Shown piece after piece: positions 1 through 8,026 of a stretch of 64,000 nt of DNA (positions are counted from its first letter, which is position 1; every line of letters starts with the position of its first letter). Under the pieces are notes generated by a model. That model searched no databases and was not told the origin of the DNA. It worked only from the letters and a program-made list of their open reading frames with translations. Source of the stretch: Streptomyces rishiriensis (lineage in GTDB: Bacteria; Actinomycetota; Actinomycetes; Streptomycetales; Streptomycetaceae); the NCBI RefSeq assembly GCF_003112535.1, contig NZ_BEWA01000010.1, forward strand, positions 148,163 through 212,162. The letters are read 5' to 3'. Made by a program: the position numbers and the translations under genes.

Positions 1-2858
1 CCGGGCAGGAGAGCATGCTGCTCACCCAGCAGTTCGTCGGTGGCTCCGCGCTGCACATGATGGTCACCGCCGAACTCACCGGCCCCCTGGACGACACGGC
101 GCTGACCACGACCCTCGACCGGCTCGTGGCCCGGCACGAGGAACTGCGCACCGTGTACGTCGCCGAGCACGGCCGGCACTGGCGCCGGGTGCTGCCGGCA
201 CGGCGCGCGCCGCTGACCCGCATGGCGCTCTCGCTCGCCGAGGGGGACGACGCGGTGGACCTGGTGCACGCCCAGCTCACCTCGGTCAGCGAGGGGTTCC
301 TGGCTCCCCTGGAGCGGCCGCCGGTGGCCTTCGTCCTCACCGAGCTCGGCCCGGACCGGCATCTGCTGACCCTGCTGCACCACGCGGTGGTCGCCGACGG
401 CTGGGGCGTCGGTGTGCTGTGGAGCGAGTTCGCCGAGCACTACCGGGCGCTGCGCGAGGGCGGGGACATCGACGACACGCCCGCCCCGTCGCCCGATGTC
501 ATCACCGCCCGGGCCGAGCAGCTGGCCGCGTCGGGACACACCGCCGAGCTCCTCGCCCGCCGTCTCGACCAGCTGGCCGACGCGCCCAAGGTGCTCGAAC
601 TGCCCACCGACCTGGTGCGGCCCGCGTCCTTCGACTTCGTCGGCAAACGGCTCTACTTCGGCCTCGGCGACCCGGCCCGGCAGGCCTGCGAGGAGCTGTG
701 CGCACGCACCCGGCTCAGCCGCACGGTCGTGCTCCTGGCCGCCTGGGCGCTGGCCCTGGGCCGCCGCGCCGGCACCAGGGACCTCCTGGTCGGCATCTCG
801 TCCGCCGAGCGCGCCGACGCCGAGATCATGCGGACGCTCGGCCCGTGCAGCGCCCTGCTGCCGGTGCGTTGCCGACTCGCCGACGACGCACCCGTCACCG
901 ACTATCTGCGGTCGACCTCGCGGGCCGTGACCGAGGCGCTCGCGGCGGCCGAGGTGCCGTTCGAGGACCTGGTGGCCGGGCTCGGAGGCATGCCCGACGA
1001 CCGCAGGATCCCCCTGGTCCAGGCGGTGTTCTCGGCCCACGACGACCTCGTGCCGCTGCGGCTGCGCGCGGCCGAGCTGGACGTCGAGATCCACGAGGGG
1101 CACTGCTCGGGCACCGCCGCCGACGTGTCGCTGTACGTGCAGCGGTGGGGCGAGCGGCCCCGGGTGTCGCTGGAGTACGCGACCTCGGTGCTCACGCTCG
1201 CGGAAGCGACCGAACTCGCCGACTCCTTCCAGAGCGCGCTGGTCGAGCTCGCCGCCCGGGCGGAACTGCCGCTCGCCGGCGTGCGGGCACTCAGCGACCG
1301 CCAGCTCGCCCGCCTGGCGGAACTGGGCGCGGGCGCGTCGGCACCCTCGCGGGAGGGGGTCTGGGCGACCTTCGAGCGGGCCGCCGCCGCGCACGCGGAG
1401 CTGATCGCCGTCGACGATCCCGCAGCCGGACTCGCCCTGACGTACCAGCAGCTGTACGACGCCGCCGTCGCCCAGTCGGGGCGTCTCGCCGATGCGGGGG
1501 TGACCGCCGGGGACCATGTGGTGATCGCCCTGCCCAGGTCGGCGGCCGAGGCGGTCGCCGTGCTCGCCGTACTGCGTCTGGGGGCCGCCTACACCGCCCT
1601 CAACACCGCCTATCCGCACGCCACCCTGCGGGACATGCTGGCCACGTGCGCGCCGCGTGCCGTGCTCGGCGACGGCGAGCACGCAGACGTGCTGATGGAG
1701 CTGGCCCCGGCCGGCTGCGCGCGCGTCCGCCCGGTGGACCCGGCCGGACCGCACCCGCGGGGGGCGGCGCCGCCCGCGGCCCCCGCCGATCCCGAGCGGG
1801 TCGCCTACCTCACGTTCACCTCCGGGTCGACGGGGCGGCCGAAGGCCGTCCGGGTGCCGCAGCGCGGCATCACCCGGCTGACCGGGGACCGGGAGGCGTT
1901 GCGCACCGGACCGGGGGAGCGCTTCCTGCGGCTCGCGCCGCTGTCCTTCGACGTCTCCACCGTGGAGCTGTTCGTGCCGCTGGCCACGGGGAGCACCGTC
2001 GCGATGTACCCGGAGCGGCCGGTGTCGGCGGGCGAACTCGCGGACTTCCTCACCGAGCGGCGGGTCACCGTTGCACTGCTGACCGCGGGGCTGTTCCGGC
2101 TGGTCGTCGAGCACCGCCCGGACGCGTTCGGTACGGCCCGGCAGATCATGGCCGGCGGCGACGTCGTTCCCCCCGAGCCGGTCCGGACGCTGTTGCGCCG
2201 TTACCCGGGACTGCGCGTCAGCAACGGCTACGGCCCGACCGAGAACACCACGCTGACGACGGTGCACCACATCGACGACGTGTGCGACGCCACCGCCCCC
2301 GTGCCGATCGGCCGCCCGGTCGCGGGCACCGGCGTGCTCGTGCTCGACGACCGGGGCGGGCTCGTACCGCCGGGCACCGCCGGTGAGCTGTGCGTGTCCG
2401 GGGACGGCCTCGCCCTGGACTACCTGGGGGACGAGGAGCGTACGCGGGCGGCGTTCGGCCCGGTGCCGGCCGAGGACGGACGGCGGGTCTACCGCACCGG
2501 TGACATGGTCCGCTGGGACGGCGCGGGCCGGCTGCGGTTCCTCGGCCGCCGGGACCACCAGGTCAAGATCCGCGGGTACCGCATCGAGCTCGACGAGGTA
2601 CGGGCCAGGCTCGCCGCGCATCCGGCGGTACGGGACTCGCTCGTGGTCACGGTCGGCGCCGGGGCCGAGACGCGCCGCATGCTGGCCGCCGTCGTCGCCG
2701 GGCCGGATCCCGAACTCCTCGACGGGATCCGCCGGTTCATGGCCGAGGCCCTCCCCACGTACGCGCTGCCCGCGCTGTGGGCGGTCGTGGACACCCTGCC
2801 GGTGACGCCCAACGGCAAGGTCGACGTCGAGGCCCTGGAGAAACAGGCGGTCGCGTAG
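1..2858 (+). CDS. NRPS condensation-adenylation protein, 5' end outside window
   Basis: Non-ribosomal peptide synthetase module piece that selects and adenylates an amino acid and condenses it with an upstream acyl donor. The frame is open through the left edge and the residues before the first ATG (position 15) fit the condensation C1 motif, so the start lies outside. Counting from that ATG, the condensation active site HHAVVADG is at about 122-129. The adenylation domain follows from about 450, with A3 TSGSTGRPK (about 600), A4 FDVSTVE, A5 NGYGPTENT, A7 YRTGD and the A10 catalytic lysine in NGKVD near the end. It stops about 15 residues after A10 with no LGG(H/D)S carrier motif, so the thiolation domain must be supplied in trans. 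The A4 residues (Asp, Val, Val) do not allow me to name a substrate. It converges with the methyltransferase gene and belongs to the polyketide/peptide cluster. Confidence 0.93.
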   Translation, partial: GQESMLLTQQFVGGSALHMMVTAELTGPLDDTALTTTLDRLVARHEELRTVYVAEHGRHWRRVLPARRAPLTRMALSLAEGDDAVDLVHAQLTSVSEGFLAPLERPPVAFVLTELGPDRHLLTLLHHAVVADGWGVGVLWSEFAEHYRALREGGDIDDTPAPSPDVITARAEQLAASGHTAELLARRLDQLADAPKVLELPTDLVRPASFDFVGKRLYFGLGDPARQACEELCARTRLSRTVVLLAAWALALGRRAGTRDLLVGISSAERADAEIMRTLGPCSALLPVRCRLADDAPVTDYLRSTSRAVTEALAAAEVPFEDLVAGLGGMPDDRRIPLVQAVFSAHDDLVPLRLRAAELDVEIHEGHCSGTAADVSLYVQRWGERPRVSLEYATSVLTLAEATELADSFQSALVELAARAELPLAGVRALSDRQLARLAELGAGASAPSREGVWATFERAAAAHAELIAVDDPAAGLALTYQQLYDAAVAQSGRLADAGVTAGDHVVIALPRSAAEAVAVLAVLRLGAAYTALNTAYPHATLRDMLATCAPRAVLGDGEHADVLMELAPAGCARVRPVDPAGPHPRGAAPPAAPADPERVAYLTFTSGSTGRPKAVRVPQRGITRLTGDREALRTGPGERFLRLAPLSFDVSTVELFVPLATGSTVAMYPERPVSAGELADFLTERRVTVALLTAGLFRLVVEHRPDAFGTARQIMAGGDVVPPEPVRTLLRRYPGLRVSNGYGPTENTTLTTVHHIDDVCDATAPVPIGRPVAGTGVLVLDDRGGLVPPGTAGELCVSGDGLALDYLGDEERTRAAFGPVPAEDGRRVYRTGDMVRWDGAGRLRFLGRRDHQVKIRGYRIELDEVRARLAAHPAVRDSLVVTVGAGAETRRMLAAVVAGPDPELLDGIRRFMAEALPTYALPALWAVVDTLPVTPNGKVDVEALEKQAVA

Positions 2859-2936
2859 CCGGCCCACGGCGGCCGGGCGAGGAGGCCTCCGCGGCCGGCC
2901 GCGAGACCCGTGAACCGGTCGCCGGAGGCCCTGACA

Positions 2937-2975
2937 GCCGGGTGGGGAGTGGCGGTCGGCCACATCCCACCCGGC
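2937..2975. terminator. Bidirectional terminator-like hairpin
   Basis: A 10-bp perfect inverted repeat (GCCGGGTGGG / CCCACCCGGC) with an inner TGGC/GCCA pairing lies between two convergent genes. There is no U-tract, as is common in Streptomyces. Confidence 0.6.
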
Positions 2976-2982
2976 TCCCGCG

Positions 2983-4455
2983 TCACGGCAGCCGGGGCAC
3001 GACCAGGTACTCCTGGGGCCGCTGGTGGGGAGCCAGCTCGGCCTCCCCGAGCCGCCGCAGCTGCGGCACCAGCCGTTTGCGCGCGATGCCGAGCGCCCGC
3101 TGCACCACCGGTTCCGTCACCCGGGAACCGGTATCGGGCTCAGGGGCGTCGGGGAAACGGGGGAGGGGGCCGTGGCCGGCCTCCGCCCCCGTGACAGCGC
3201 CCGGTTCCTGTCGCACGAAGGCGGCGTCGTACGCCCCCGACGGCGCCCCGGACGCCCGGCTGAGGTGGAGCAGGTACCCCCGGCGGGCGGCGAGCGCGAA
3301 GAGATCCTCGGGGTCCACGCCCGCGCCCTCCCGCTCCTGGGCGAGGCGACGCAGCTCGGACGCGGGCGGCGGGGCGTCGCCGGCGAGCGCGGCCGCGACC
3401 GCCGCGGCGCCCGCGGTACGGGCGTTGGGGATGCCCAGCAGTCCCAGGGCGCGGGGCCGGCCCCGCAGCAGCAGGTCGAGCTTCTCCGGACTCAGTCCCT
3501 CGCCGCCCCAGTCGATCCAGCGGGCGACGTCGAACGGCGGGGCGCCCAGGTGCAGCACGGCGTCGTACCGGAAGGCGTTCATCTCGTTGCGCGCGGCTCC
3601 GCGCCGGGGCCGTACGGCGACGGACCCGACCGGGACCGGCGCGCTCGCGGCGCAGGCGCTGAACCAGCGCGGGTCGATGAACATCTGGGGGTCCTCGCGC
3701 AGCCGCTGGAGCCAGCTGTGCCGCAGCTCCTCGCCGGGGGCGGTGTCGGCCGCCTGCGCCAGCACCACGGAGGCGTGGAACGCCCCCGCCAGCGCACGGT
3801 CCTTGACGTCTCCGAAGACCACCCTGCCCCTGGGCCCGGCGGCCCGCAGGGCCGCGACGGCGGTGCGGCGCAGATACTCCTCGTCGGGGAAGTAGTGCGC
3901 GACGGAATTGCACACCACCAGGTCGAATCCGTCTCCGGCGAAGTTCTCGGCCTCGGTGGCCTCGCCCTTGCGGAGCTCGACCTGGCGCAGTCCCGCCCGC
4001 TCCACCGCGGTGCGCAGCGCGTCGAGGGTGGGGGCGGAGATGTCGAGCGCGGTGTAGCGCCGGGTCGCGTCGGCCAGCCGGAGCAGGAGCAGCCCGGTTC
4101 CGCAGCCGAGCTCGAGCACGGTGCGCGGCCGGCCCTCCCGCAGCAGGGCGACGGTGTGGGCCACCCATTCGCGCATGTCCGACGCGGGCAGCGGCTGCCC
4201 GGTGTGGCTGTCTGTCCACCCGCTGATGTCGAAGTCCGTGCCGGACGCCGGGGCCTGGGCCGCGGTACGGTCGGCGACGGCGGTCCACAGCAGGCCCAGT
4301 TCCAGGCGGGCCCGGTCGCGGTCGAGGACCGGGACGATCCGGGCGATCGGAGCCGGGCCCGCCCCGTTCGCCGTGACCAAGACCTCGGCCACACCTGGGT
4401 GCCGGGCCAGGACGGCCTCGGCTGCCGCTGCGTCGGGCGGCGGGATTCTGGTCAT
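2983..4455 (-). CDS. Free-standing methyltransferase derived from an NRPS A-domain-embedded MT
   Basis: S-adenosylmethionine-dependent methyltransferase of 490 residues, most likely N- or O-methylating a carrier-bound aminoacyl substrate of the adjacent NRPS. The SAM-binding motif LELGCGTGLLLL and the post-I region YTALDIS are clear. The block GWTDSHTGQPLP followed by MREWV is typical of methyltransferase domains inserted between A8 and A9 of adenylation domains. The N-terminus (EAVLARHPGVAEVLVT) resembles the A-domain segment just after A8. The C-terminus (LAPHQRPQEYLVVPRLP) resembles the segment leading to A10, but stops before an NGK lysine. The gene therefore looks like an excised interrupted-A insert. 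The ATG at 4455 is chosen because GAGAGG precedes it by about 7 nt; an in-frame start 60 nt upstream lacks a good site. SARP-like direct repeats lie about 100 bp upstream. Confidence 0.85.
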   Translation of the reverse strand: MTRIPPPDAAAAEAVLARHPGVAEVLVTANGAGPAPIARIVPVLDRDRARLELGLLWTAVADRTAAQAPASGTDFDISGWTDSHTGQPLPASDMREWVAHTVALLREGRPRTVLELGCGTGLLLLRLADATRRYTALDISAPTLDALRTAVERAGLRQVELRKGEATEAENFAGDGFDLVVCNSVAHYFPDEEYLRRTAVAALRAAGPRGRVVFGDVKDRALAGAFHASVVLAQAADTAPGEELRHSWLQRLREDPQMFIDPRWFSACAASAPVPVGSVAVRPRRGAARNEMNAFRYDAVLHLGAPPFDVARWIDWGGEGLSPEKLDLLLRGRPRALGLLGIPNARTAGAAAVAAALAGDAPPPASELRRLAQEREGAGVDPEDLFALAARRGYLLHLSRASGAPSGAYDAAFVRQEPGAVTGAEAGHGPLPRFPDAPEPDTGSRVTEPVVQRALGIARKRLVPQLRRLGEAELAPHQRPQEYLVVPRLP

Positions 4456-4950
4456 CGTGAACCTCTCGACGAGGGCGGGAACGGCGCAATAACATCCGGT
4501 ACGGCGTTCGGCCAAACCGGCTGAAGTAAAATCGGAGTGATAATCTCGCTAAGCGTCTTTGAGTTTGGTTATAGCGATCTTCAAGTCTCCTTCGAGGCCG
4601 GTCCCGCGACTGTGGCGAGTGAACTGCCGGGAGTGCCTCCCGCGCCGGTAGGGCGAGGATCAATCAGGCGAAACCGGGAATGTGATGCGGCGAAACTCGC
4701 ACTTCGGACACTTCCGGGGGAAATGGAACGCCGAGTTCCGGTATATGGGCAGCCTTGTCTGTGGATTCTCACTGGGTTACTGTCGAGAAAGACATAGCAA
4801 TCCCGTTCACGGAATGGGATGCCGGCGAAGACTTCACCACTGGTCAGTGCGGGGGAATTCCTCGCATTCTGCGCGATTCCGGCATGCCTGATTTCGTTGG
4901 TTGATCTCCAACGCTCGGGATGCTGCGTGTATTCGCAGATGGGGGAAGTA
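4456..4950. promoter_or_regulatory. Divergent control region of methyltransferase and SARP genes
   Basis: A 495-bp gap, more AT-rich than its neighbours, between two divergent genes. It holds the direct-repeat array listed separately, and otherwise I see no gene. Small open frames here lack codon bias and ribosome sites. Confidence 0.6.
4557..4596 (-). promoter_or_regulatory. SARP-box-like heptamer direct repeats
   Basis: On the plus strand CTTTGAG (4557), CTTCAAG (4579) and CTTCGAG (4590) start 22 and 11 bp apart, the helical phasing known for OmpR-type SARP operators. Read on the minus strand they lie upstream of the methyltransferase gene and are followed by the AT-rich stretch GATTATC. 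Assignment to the adjacent SARP is inference. Confidence 0.5.
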
Positions 4951-5760
4951 GTGACCTTGCTGTTGAAGGATTCCGACCCGGACATATTCCAGCCCAGCGC
5001 CTTCAGATTCAGAGTGCTCGGACCGCTCGAAGTGCTGCACGGCGACCTCACGTGCACGCCCACGGCGCCGAAGGTCCGCGGTGTGCTCGCCCTGCTCATC
5101 CTGCGCGCCAACCACGTCGTGGACACGGCATCGTTCATCGAGGAGCTGTGGGGAGAGCGCCCGCCGCGCAGCGCCGTGACCACGGCGCAGACGTACATCT
5201 ACCACCTGCGCAAGCTCTTCGCCCGCGAGGCGGGACCCGAGGGTGAAGAACTCTTCGTCACCCGCCCGCCCGGCTATGTGCTCACCGTCGGCGAGAGGCA
5301 GGTCGACCTCTACGAGTTCGAGCAGCTGACCAGGCAGGGCCGCATCCTGCTGGCCGACGGCAAGCCCGCCGAGGCGGCCCAGGTGCTCCGCCGGGCACTA
5401 CAGTTATGGCGCGGCCCGGCGCTGGCCAACGTGTCGGCCGGCCGCCTGCTGGAAGGCAGCGTGGCGCATCTGGAGGAAGAGCGGATCCACGCCACCCAGC
5501 TGCGCATCGAGGCCGACCTGCAGCTCGGCCGGCATCGCGCGCTCATCGCCGAACTGCGCTCACTGGTCACCCTCTACCCGCTCAACGAGTGGTTCCACGG
5601 CAAGCTGATCCTCGCGCTGAGCCGGTCGGGCCGCCGCGGGGAATCGCTTCAGGCCTACCAGTCGCTGCGCCAGATCCTCGACCGGGAGCTGGGCCTCGCC
5701 CCCTCCCCGGAGCTGCAGCGCCTTCAGCGTGAGGCGCTGGCCCTGGGCACCTCCGCCTAG
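4951..5760 (+). CDS. SARP-family pathway activator with a TTA codon
   Basis: Streptomyces antibiotic regulatory protein (AfsR/DnrI/RedD family) of 269 residues. An N-terminal winged-helix OmpR-type DNA-binding domain (LGPLEV...TPTAPKVRGVLALL...TYIYHLRKLF) is followed by a bacterial transcriptional activator domain (VDLYEFEQL...LGLAPSPELQRLQ). SARPs activate biosynthetic genes by binding heptamer direct repeats near -35 sites. The GTG at 4951 gives the usual family length and follows a GGGGGA stretch; an ATG at 4939 is an alternative. Codon 5404-5406 (CAG-TTA-TGG) is an in-frame TTA leucine codon, so translation should depend on the bldA tRNA and be delayed until development. It sits between the methyltransferase and the dTDP-glucose dehydratase and is the obvious cluster-situated regulator. 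Confidence 0.92.
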   Translation: MTLLLKDSDPDIFQPSAFRFRVLGPLEVLHGDLTCTPTAPKVRGVLALLILRANHVVDTASFIEELWGERPPRSAVTTAQTYIYHLRKLFAREAGPEGEELFVTRPPGYVLTVGERQVDLYEFEQLTRQGRILLADGKPAEAAQVLRRALQLWRGPALANVSAGRLLEGSVAHLEEERIHATQLRIEADLQLGRHRALIAELRSLVTLYPLNEWFHGKLILALSRSGRRGESLQAYQSLRQILDRELGLAPSPELQRLQREALALGTSA

Positions 5761-5804
5761 CCGGCCTGCTGCCCGCCGAAGGCCGTCGCCTCCGGTCCAA
5801 AACA

Positions 5805-5833
5805 TTTCGGGAACATTCCGGAGACGCTTCGGA
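5805..5833 (+). promoter_or_regulatory. Triple heptamer repeat, SARP-box-like
   Basis: TTTCGGG (5805), TTCCGGA (5816) and CTTCGGA (5827) are exactly 11 bp apart, the spacing expected for SARP direct repeats, and lie about 160 bp upstream of the dTDP-glucose dehydratase start. Confidence 0.55.
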
Positions 5834-5960
5834 TTTCCCTCCCAAGGCGCACAGGACGCCCCTTCCGTGCATCCGCATAGTGACCCGTGCTTCCGGAGAT
5901 CCGCATGGAAGGGGCATCGTGCTGCCCTCTTTCGTCTCCCCTCAACGGCAAGAGAGAGAC

Positions 5961-5996
5961 ATGATCAATTCATTCTCGGGAAAGGCTGCGGCGTGA
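5961..5996 (+). CDS. Possible 11-residue leader ORF (MINSFSGKAAA)
   Basis: ATG at 5961 follows a purine-rich AGAGAGAGAC stretch, and the ORF stops at 5994-5996 in a GTGA overlap with the GTG start of the dehydratase gene. It could couple translation to that gene. There is no homology evidence; it may be chance. Confidence 0.25.
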   Translation: MINSFSGKAAA

Positions 5997-6982
5997 GGAT
6001 TCTCATCACCGGTGGCGCCGGTTTCATCGGCTCCCACTATGTCCGCACCATGCTCGACGGCGGACTCGAAGAATATGAGGACGCGTCCATTACCGTCGTC
6101 GACAAACTCACCTACGCGGGAAATCTGGCGAACCTCCCGGTCGGCCACCCACGGCTGCGTTTCGTTGAGGGCGACATCTGCGACACGGAACTGATCGGCG
6201 AACTGGTCAAGGGCCAGGACGCCGTCGTCAACTTCGCCGCGGAATCCCATGTGGACCGTTCCCTGTACGGCGCCGCGGAGTTCATTCGGACCAACGTCGG
6301 CGGTACGCAGTGCCTGCTCGACGCCTGTCTGCACGCGGAGGTCCCGCGATTCGTCCAGGTGTCGACGGACGAGGTGTACGGCTCGATCGAGGACGGCGTG
6401 TGGACCGAGGAGTGGCCGCTACGGCCCAACTCCCCCTACGCGGCGGCCAAGGCCGGCGGCGACCTGATCGCCCTCGCCTACGCCGCCACCCACGGCCTGG
6501 ACGTGCGGGTCACCCGGTGCTGCAACAACTACGGTCCCTTCCAGCACATCGAGAAGCTCATCCCGCTGTTCGTCACCCGGCTGCTGGCGGAACAGACCGT
6601 CCCGCTCTACGGCGACGGCCGCAACGTCCGTGAGTGGGTGCACGTCGACGACCACTGCCGGGGCGTGCACGCCGTCCTCACCGGGGGACGGGCGGGCGAG
6701 GTCTACAACATCGGCGGCGGAACGGGCCTCACCAACCGGGAGATGACCGAGCGGCTGCTGGCGCTCTGCGGCGCCGACTGGAGCAGGGTGCGGGAGGTGG
6801 CCGACCGTAAGGGTCACGACCTGCGCTACGCCCTCGACGACGGGAAGATCCGCCGCGAACTCGGCTACCGGCCCCGCGTTCCCTTCGAGGAGGGGCTGGC
6901 CGACACCGTGCTCTGGTACCGCACGCACCCCGACTGGTGGAAGCGGCTGAACAGCGTCACAGGTGCTGTGGTCAGTCGCTGA
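5993..6982 (+). CDS. rmlB: dTDP-glucose 4,6-dehydratase
   Basis: Converts dTDP-D-glucose to dTDP-4-keto-6-deoxyglucose, the committed step to most deoxysugars on actinomycete polyketides. It is an extended SDR of 329 residues with the nucleotide-binding motif GGAGFIGSHYV at the N-terminus, the STDEVYG active-site segment and the catalytic YAAAK (Y and K). The substrate-binding region includes RCCNNYGPFQ and REWVHVDDHC. The GTG at 5993 places GGAGFIG at the expected residue 8 and has GGGAAAGG about 7 nt upstream; longer starts would add an unrelated leader. It is the only sugar gene in the window, so glycosyltransferase and later sugar genes must lie elsewhere. Direct repeats upstream suggest SARP control. 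Confidence 0.95.
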   Translation: MRILITGGAGFIGSHYVRTMLDGGLEEYEDASITVVDKLTYAGNLANLPVGHPRLRFVEGDICDTELIGELVKGQDAVVNFAAESHVDRSLYGAAEFIRTNVGGTQCLLDACLHAEVPRFVQVSTDEVYGSIEDGVWTEEWPLRPNSPYAAAKAGGDLIALAYAATHGLDVRVTRCCNNYGPFQHIEKLIPLFVTRLLAEQTVPLYGDGRNVREWVHVDDHCRGVHAVLTGGRAGEVYNIGGGTGLTNREMTERLLALCGADWSRVREVADRKGHDLRYALDDGKIRRELGYRPRVPFEEGLADTVLWYRTHPDWWKRLNSVTGAVVSR

Positions 6983-7267
6983 GCTGCACTGCTTCGCCGA
7001 CCATGTCTGAACCACGATCGTCCCCCGTGACTTCGTGTCCCTGCTTCGTGATCAGTTGACCCGAGTGTAGACCGAAAGCACTTTGCGGCGCAGGAGGTTA
7101 ATCGCCCTTTGCCGCGCCTGCGCAGGCCGCACCCGGTGGGGCGGCGAAGACGGCGCCCGCCGTGGCGGCGAAGTCGGCGCCCGCCTCCCTTGAACCGGGC
7201 TTGAACGGTGCGGGGCACTGTGGTCAGGCCGGCGCCGCCGGGACCGGAGAGGGAGGGACGGAGAGCG
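6983..7267. promoter_or_regulatory. Probable promoter region of the TE-KS-CLF-oxygenase operon
   Basis: A 285-bp gap ahead of four closely packed genes. It contains two CTTCGTG heptamers 13 bp apart (7031 and 7044), slightly off the 11-bp SARP phasing, and a nearby TTGACC. I cannot assign a -10 box. Confidence 0.4.
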
Positions 7268-7996
7268 ATGGGCCAGGACGGACCACTGCGGCTGTACTGC
7301 TTTCACCACGCGGCCGCGGGCAAGCTGGCCTTCGGCCCCTGGCCGCAACTGCTGGGAGCCTCCGTCGAGGTCGTCCCGGTCCTGCTGCCCGGCCGTGACG
7401 CCCGCTTCAACGAGGCGCGCATCACCGACGTGGCCGGACTGCACCGCGAACTGCGCACCGCCGTCGACCACCCGCCCGCCCGCCCCTACGCGCTGTACGG
7501 GCACAGCCTGGGCGGGCTGGTGGCCCACCACCTCGCGGCGCGGTGGCGGCAGTTCGCCGCCACCGCACCCGAACTCCTCGTCATCGGCGCCTCGCAACCC
7601 CCGGACACCGACGTGCCGGTCATCGACGCCGAGAGCCCGACCGAAGAGGCGATGCTGGAACTGATCCGCCACTCCAGCGCGCGCACGCTGTCCGAGGCGA
7701 CGCTCCGCCGCTACGTGCTCCCGGTGCTTCGCGACGACCTGATGCTCGCCCGTGCGCTGCGGGCGGCGGCCGAGCGGCCCGCCGATGTGCCGCTGCTGGC
7801 CGTCAACGGCGACCGGGACACCCTGGCCGACGCCAGGGCGATGGCCGGGTGGTCCCGATGGACCACCGGCCCCTTCACCACGCGCACCATCACGGGCGAC
7901 CACTACTTCGTACGGGAACGGGCGTTGACCACGCTCCTCTCGGACGTGCTGAGGTCGCTCGCCACCGGCCTGGACACGGCGTCCGCCGGGGTCTGA
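7268..7996 (+). CDS. Type II (editing) thioesterase
   Basis: Alpha/beta-hydrolase thioesterase of 242 residues that removes aberrant acyl groups from carrier proteins in PKS/NRPS pathways. The fold start FHHAAAGKLAFGPW is typical of TEII enzymes. The nucleophile elbow is GHSLGG (Ser about 80), the acid is in NGDRD, and the catalytic His is in GDHYF near the C-terminus. The ATG at 7268 has GGAG nearby and removes a non-conserved arginine/proline-rich extension. It is 30 bp ahead of the KS-alpha gene and probably co-transcribed with it. Being a discrete enzyme it may serve both the NRPS carrier and the type II PKS ACP. Confidence 0.88.
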   Translation: MGQDGPLRLYCFHHAAAGKLAFGPWPQLLGASVEVVPVLLPGRDARFNEARITDVAGLHRELRTAVDHPPARPYALYGHSLGGLVAHHLAARWRQFAATAPELLVIGASQPPDTDVPVIDAESPTEEAMLELIRHSSARTLSEATLRRYVLPVLRDDLMLARALRAAAERPADVPLLAVNGDRDTLADARAMAGWSRWTTGPFTTRTITGDHYFVRERALTTLLSDVLRSLATGLDTASAGV

Positions 7997-8026
7997 ACGC
8001 AGGAGGATCGGTTTGGAGACCGCATC

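Noticed and set aside
4537..4797. Small plus-strand ORF upstream of the SARP gene
   Set aside because: Codon use is unlike its neighbours, there is no ribosome site, and it overlaps the presumed regulatory repeats.
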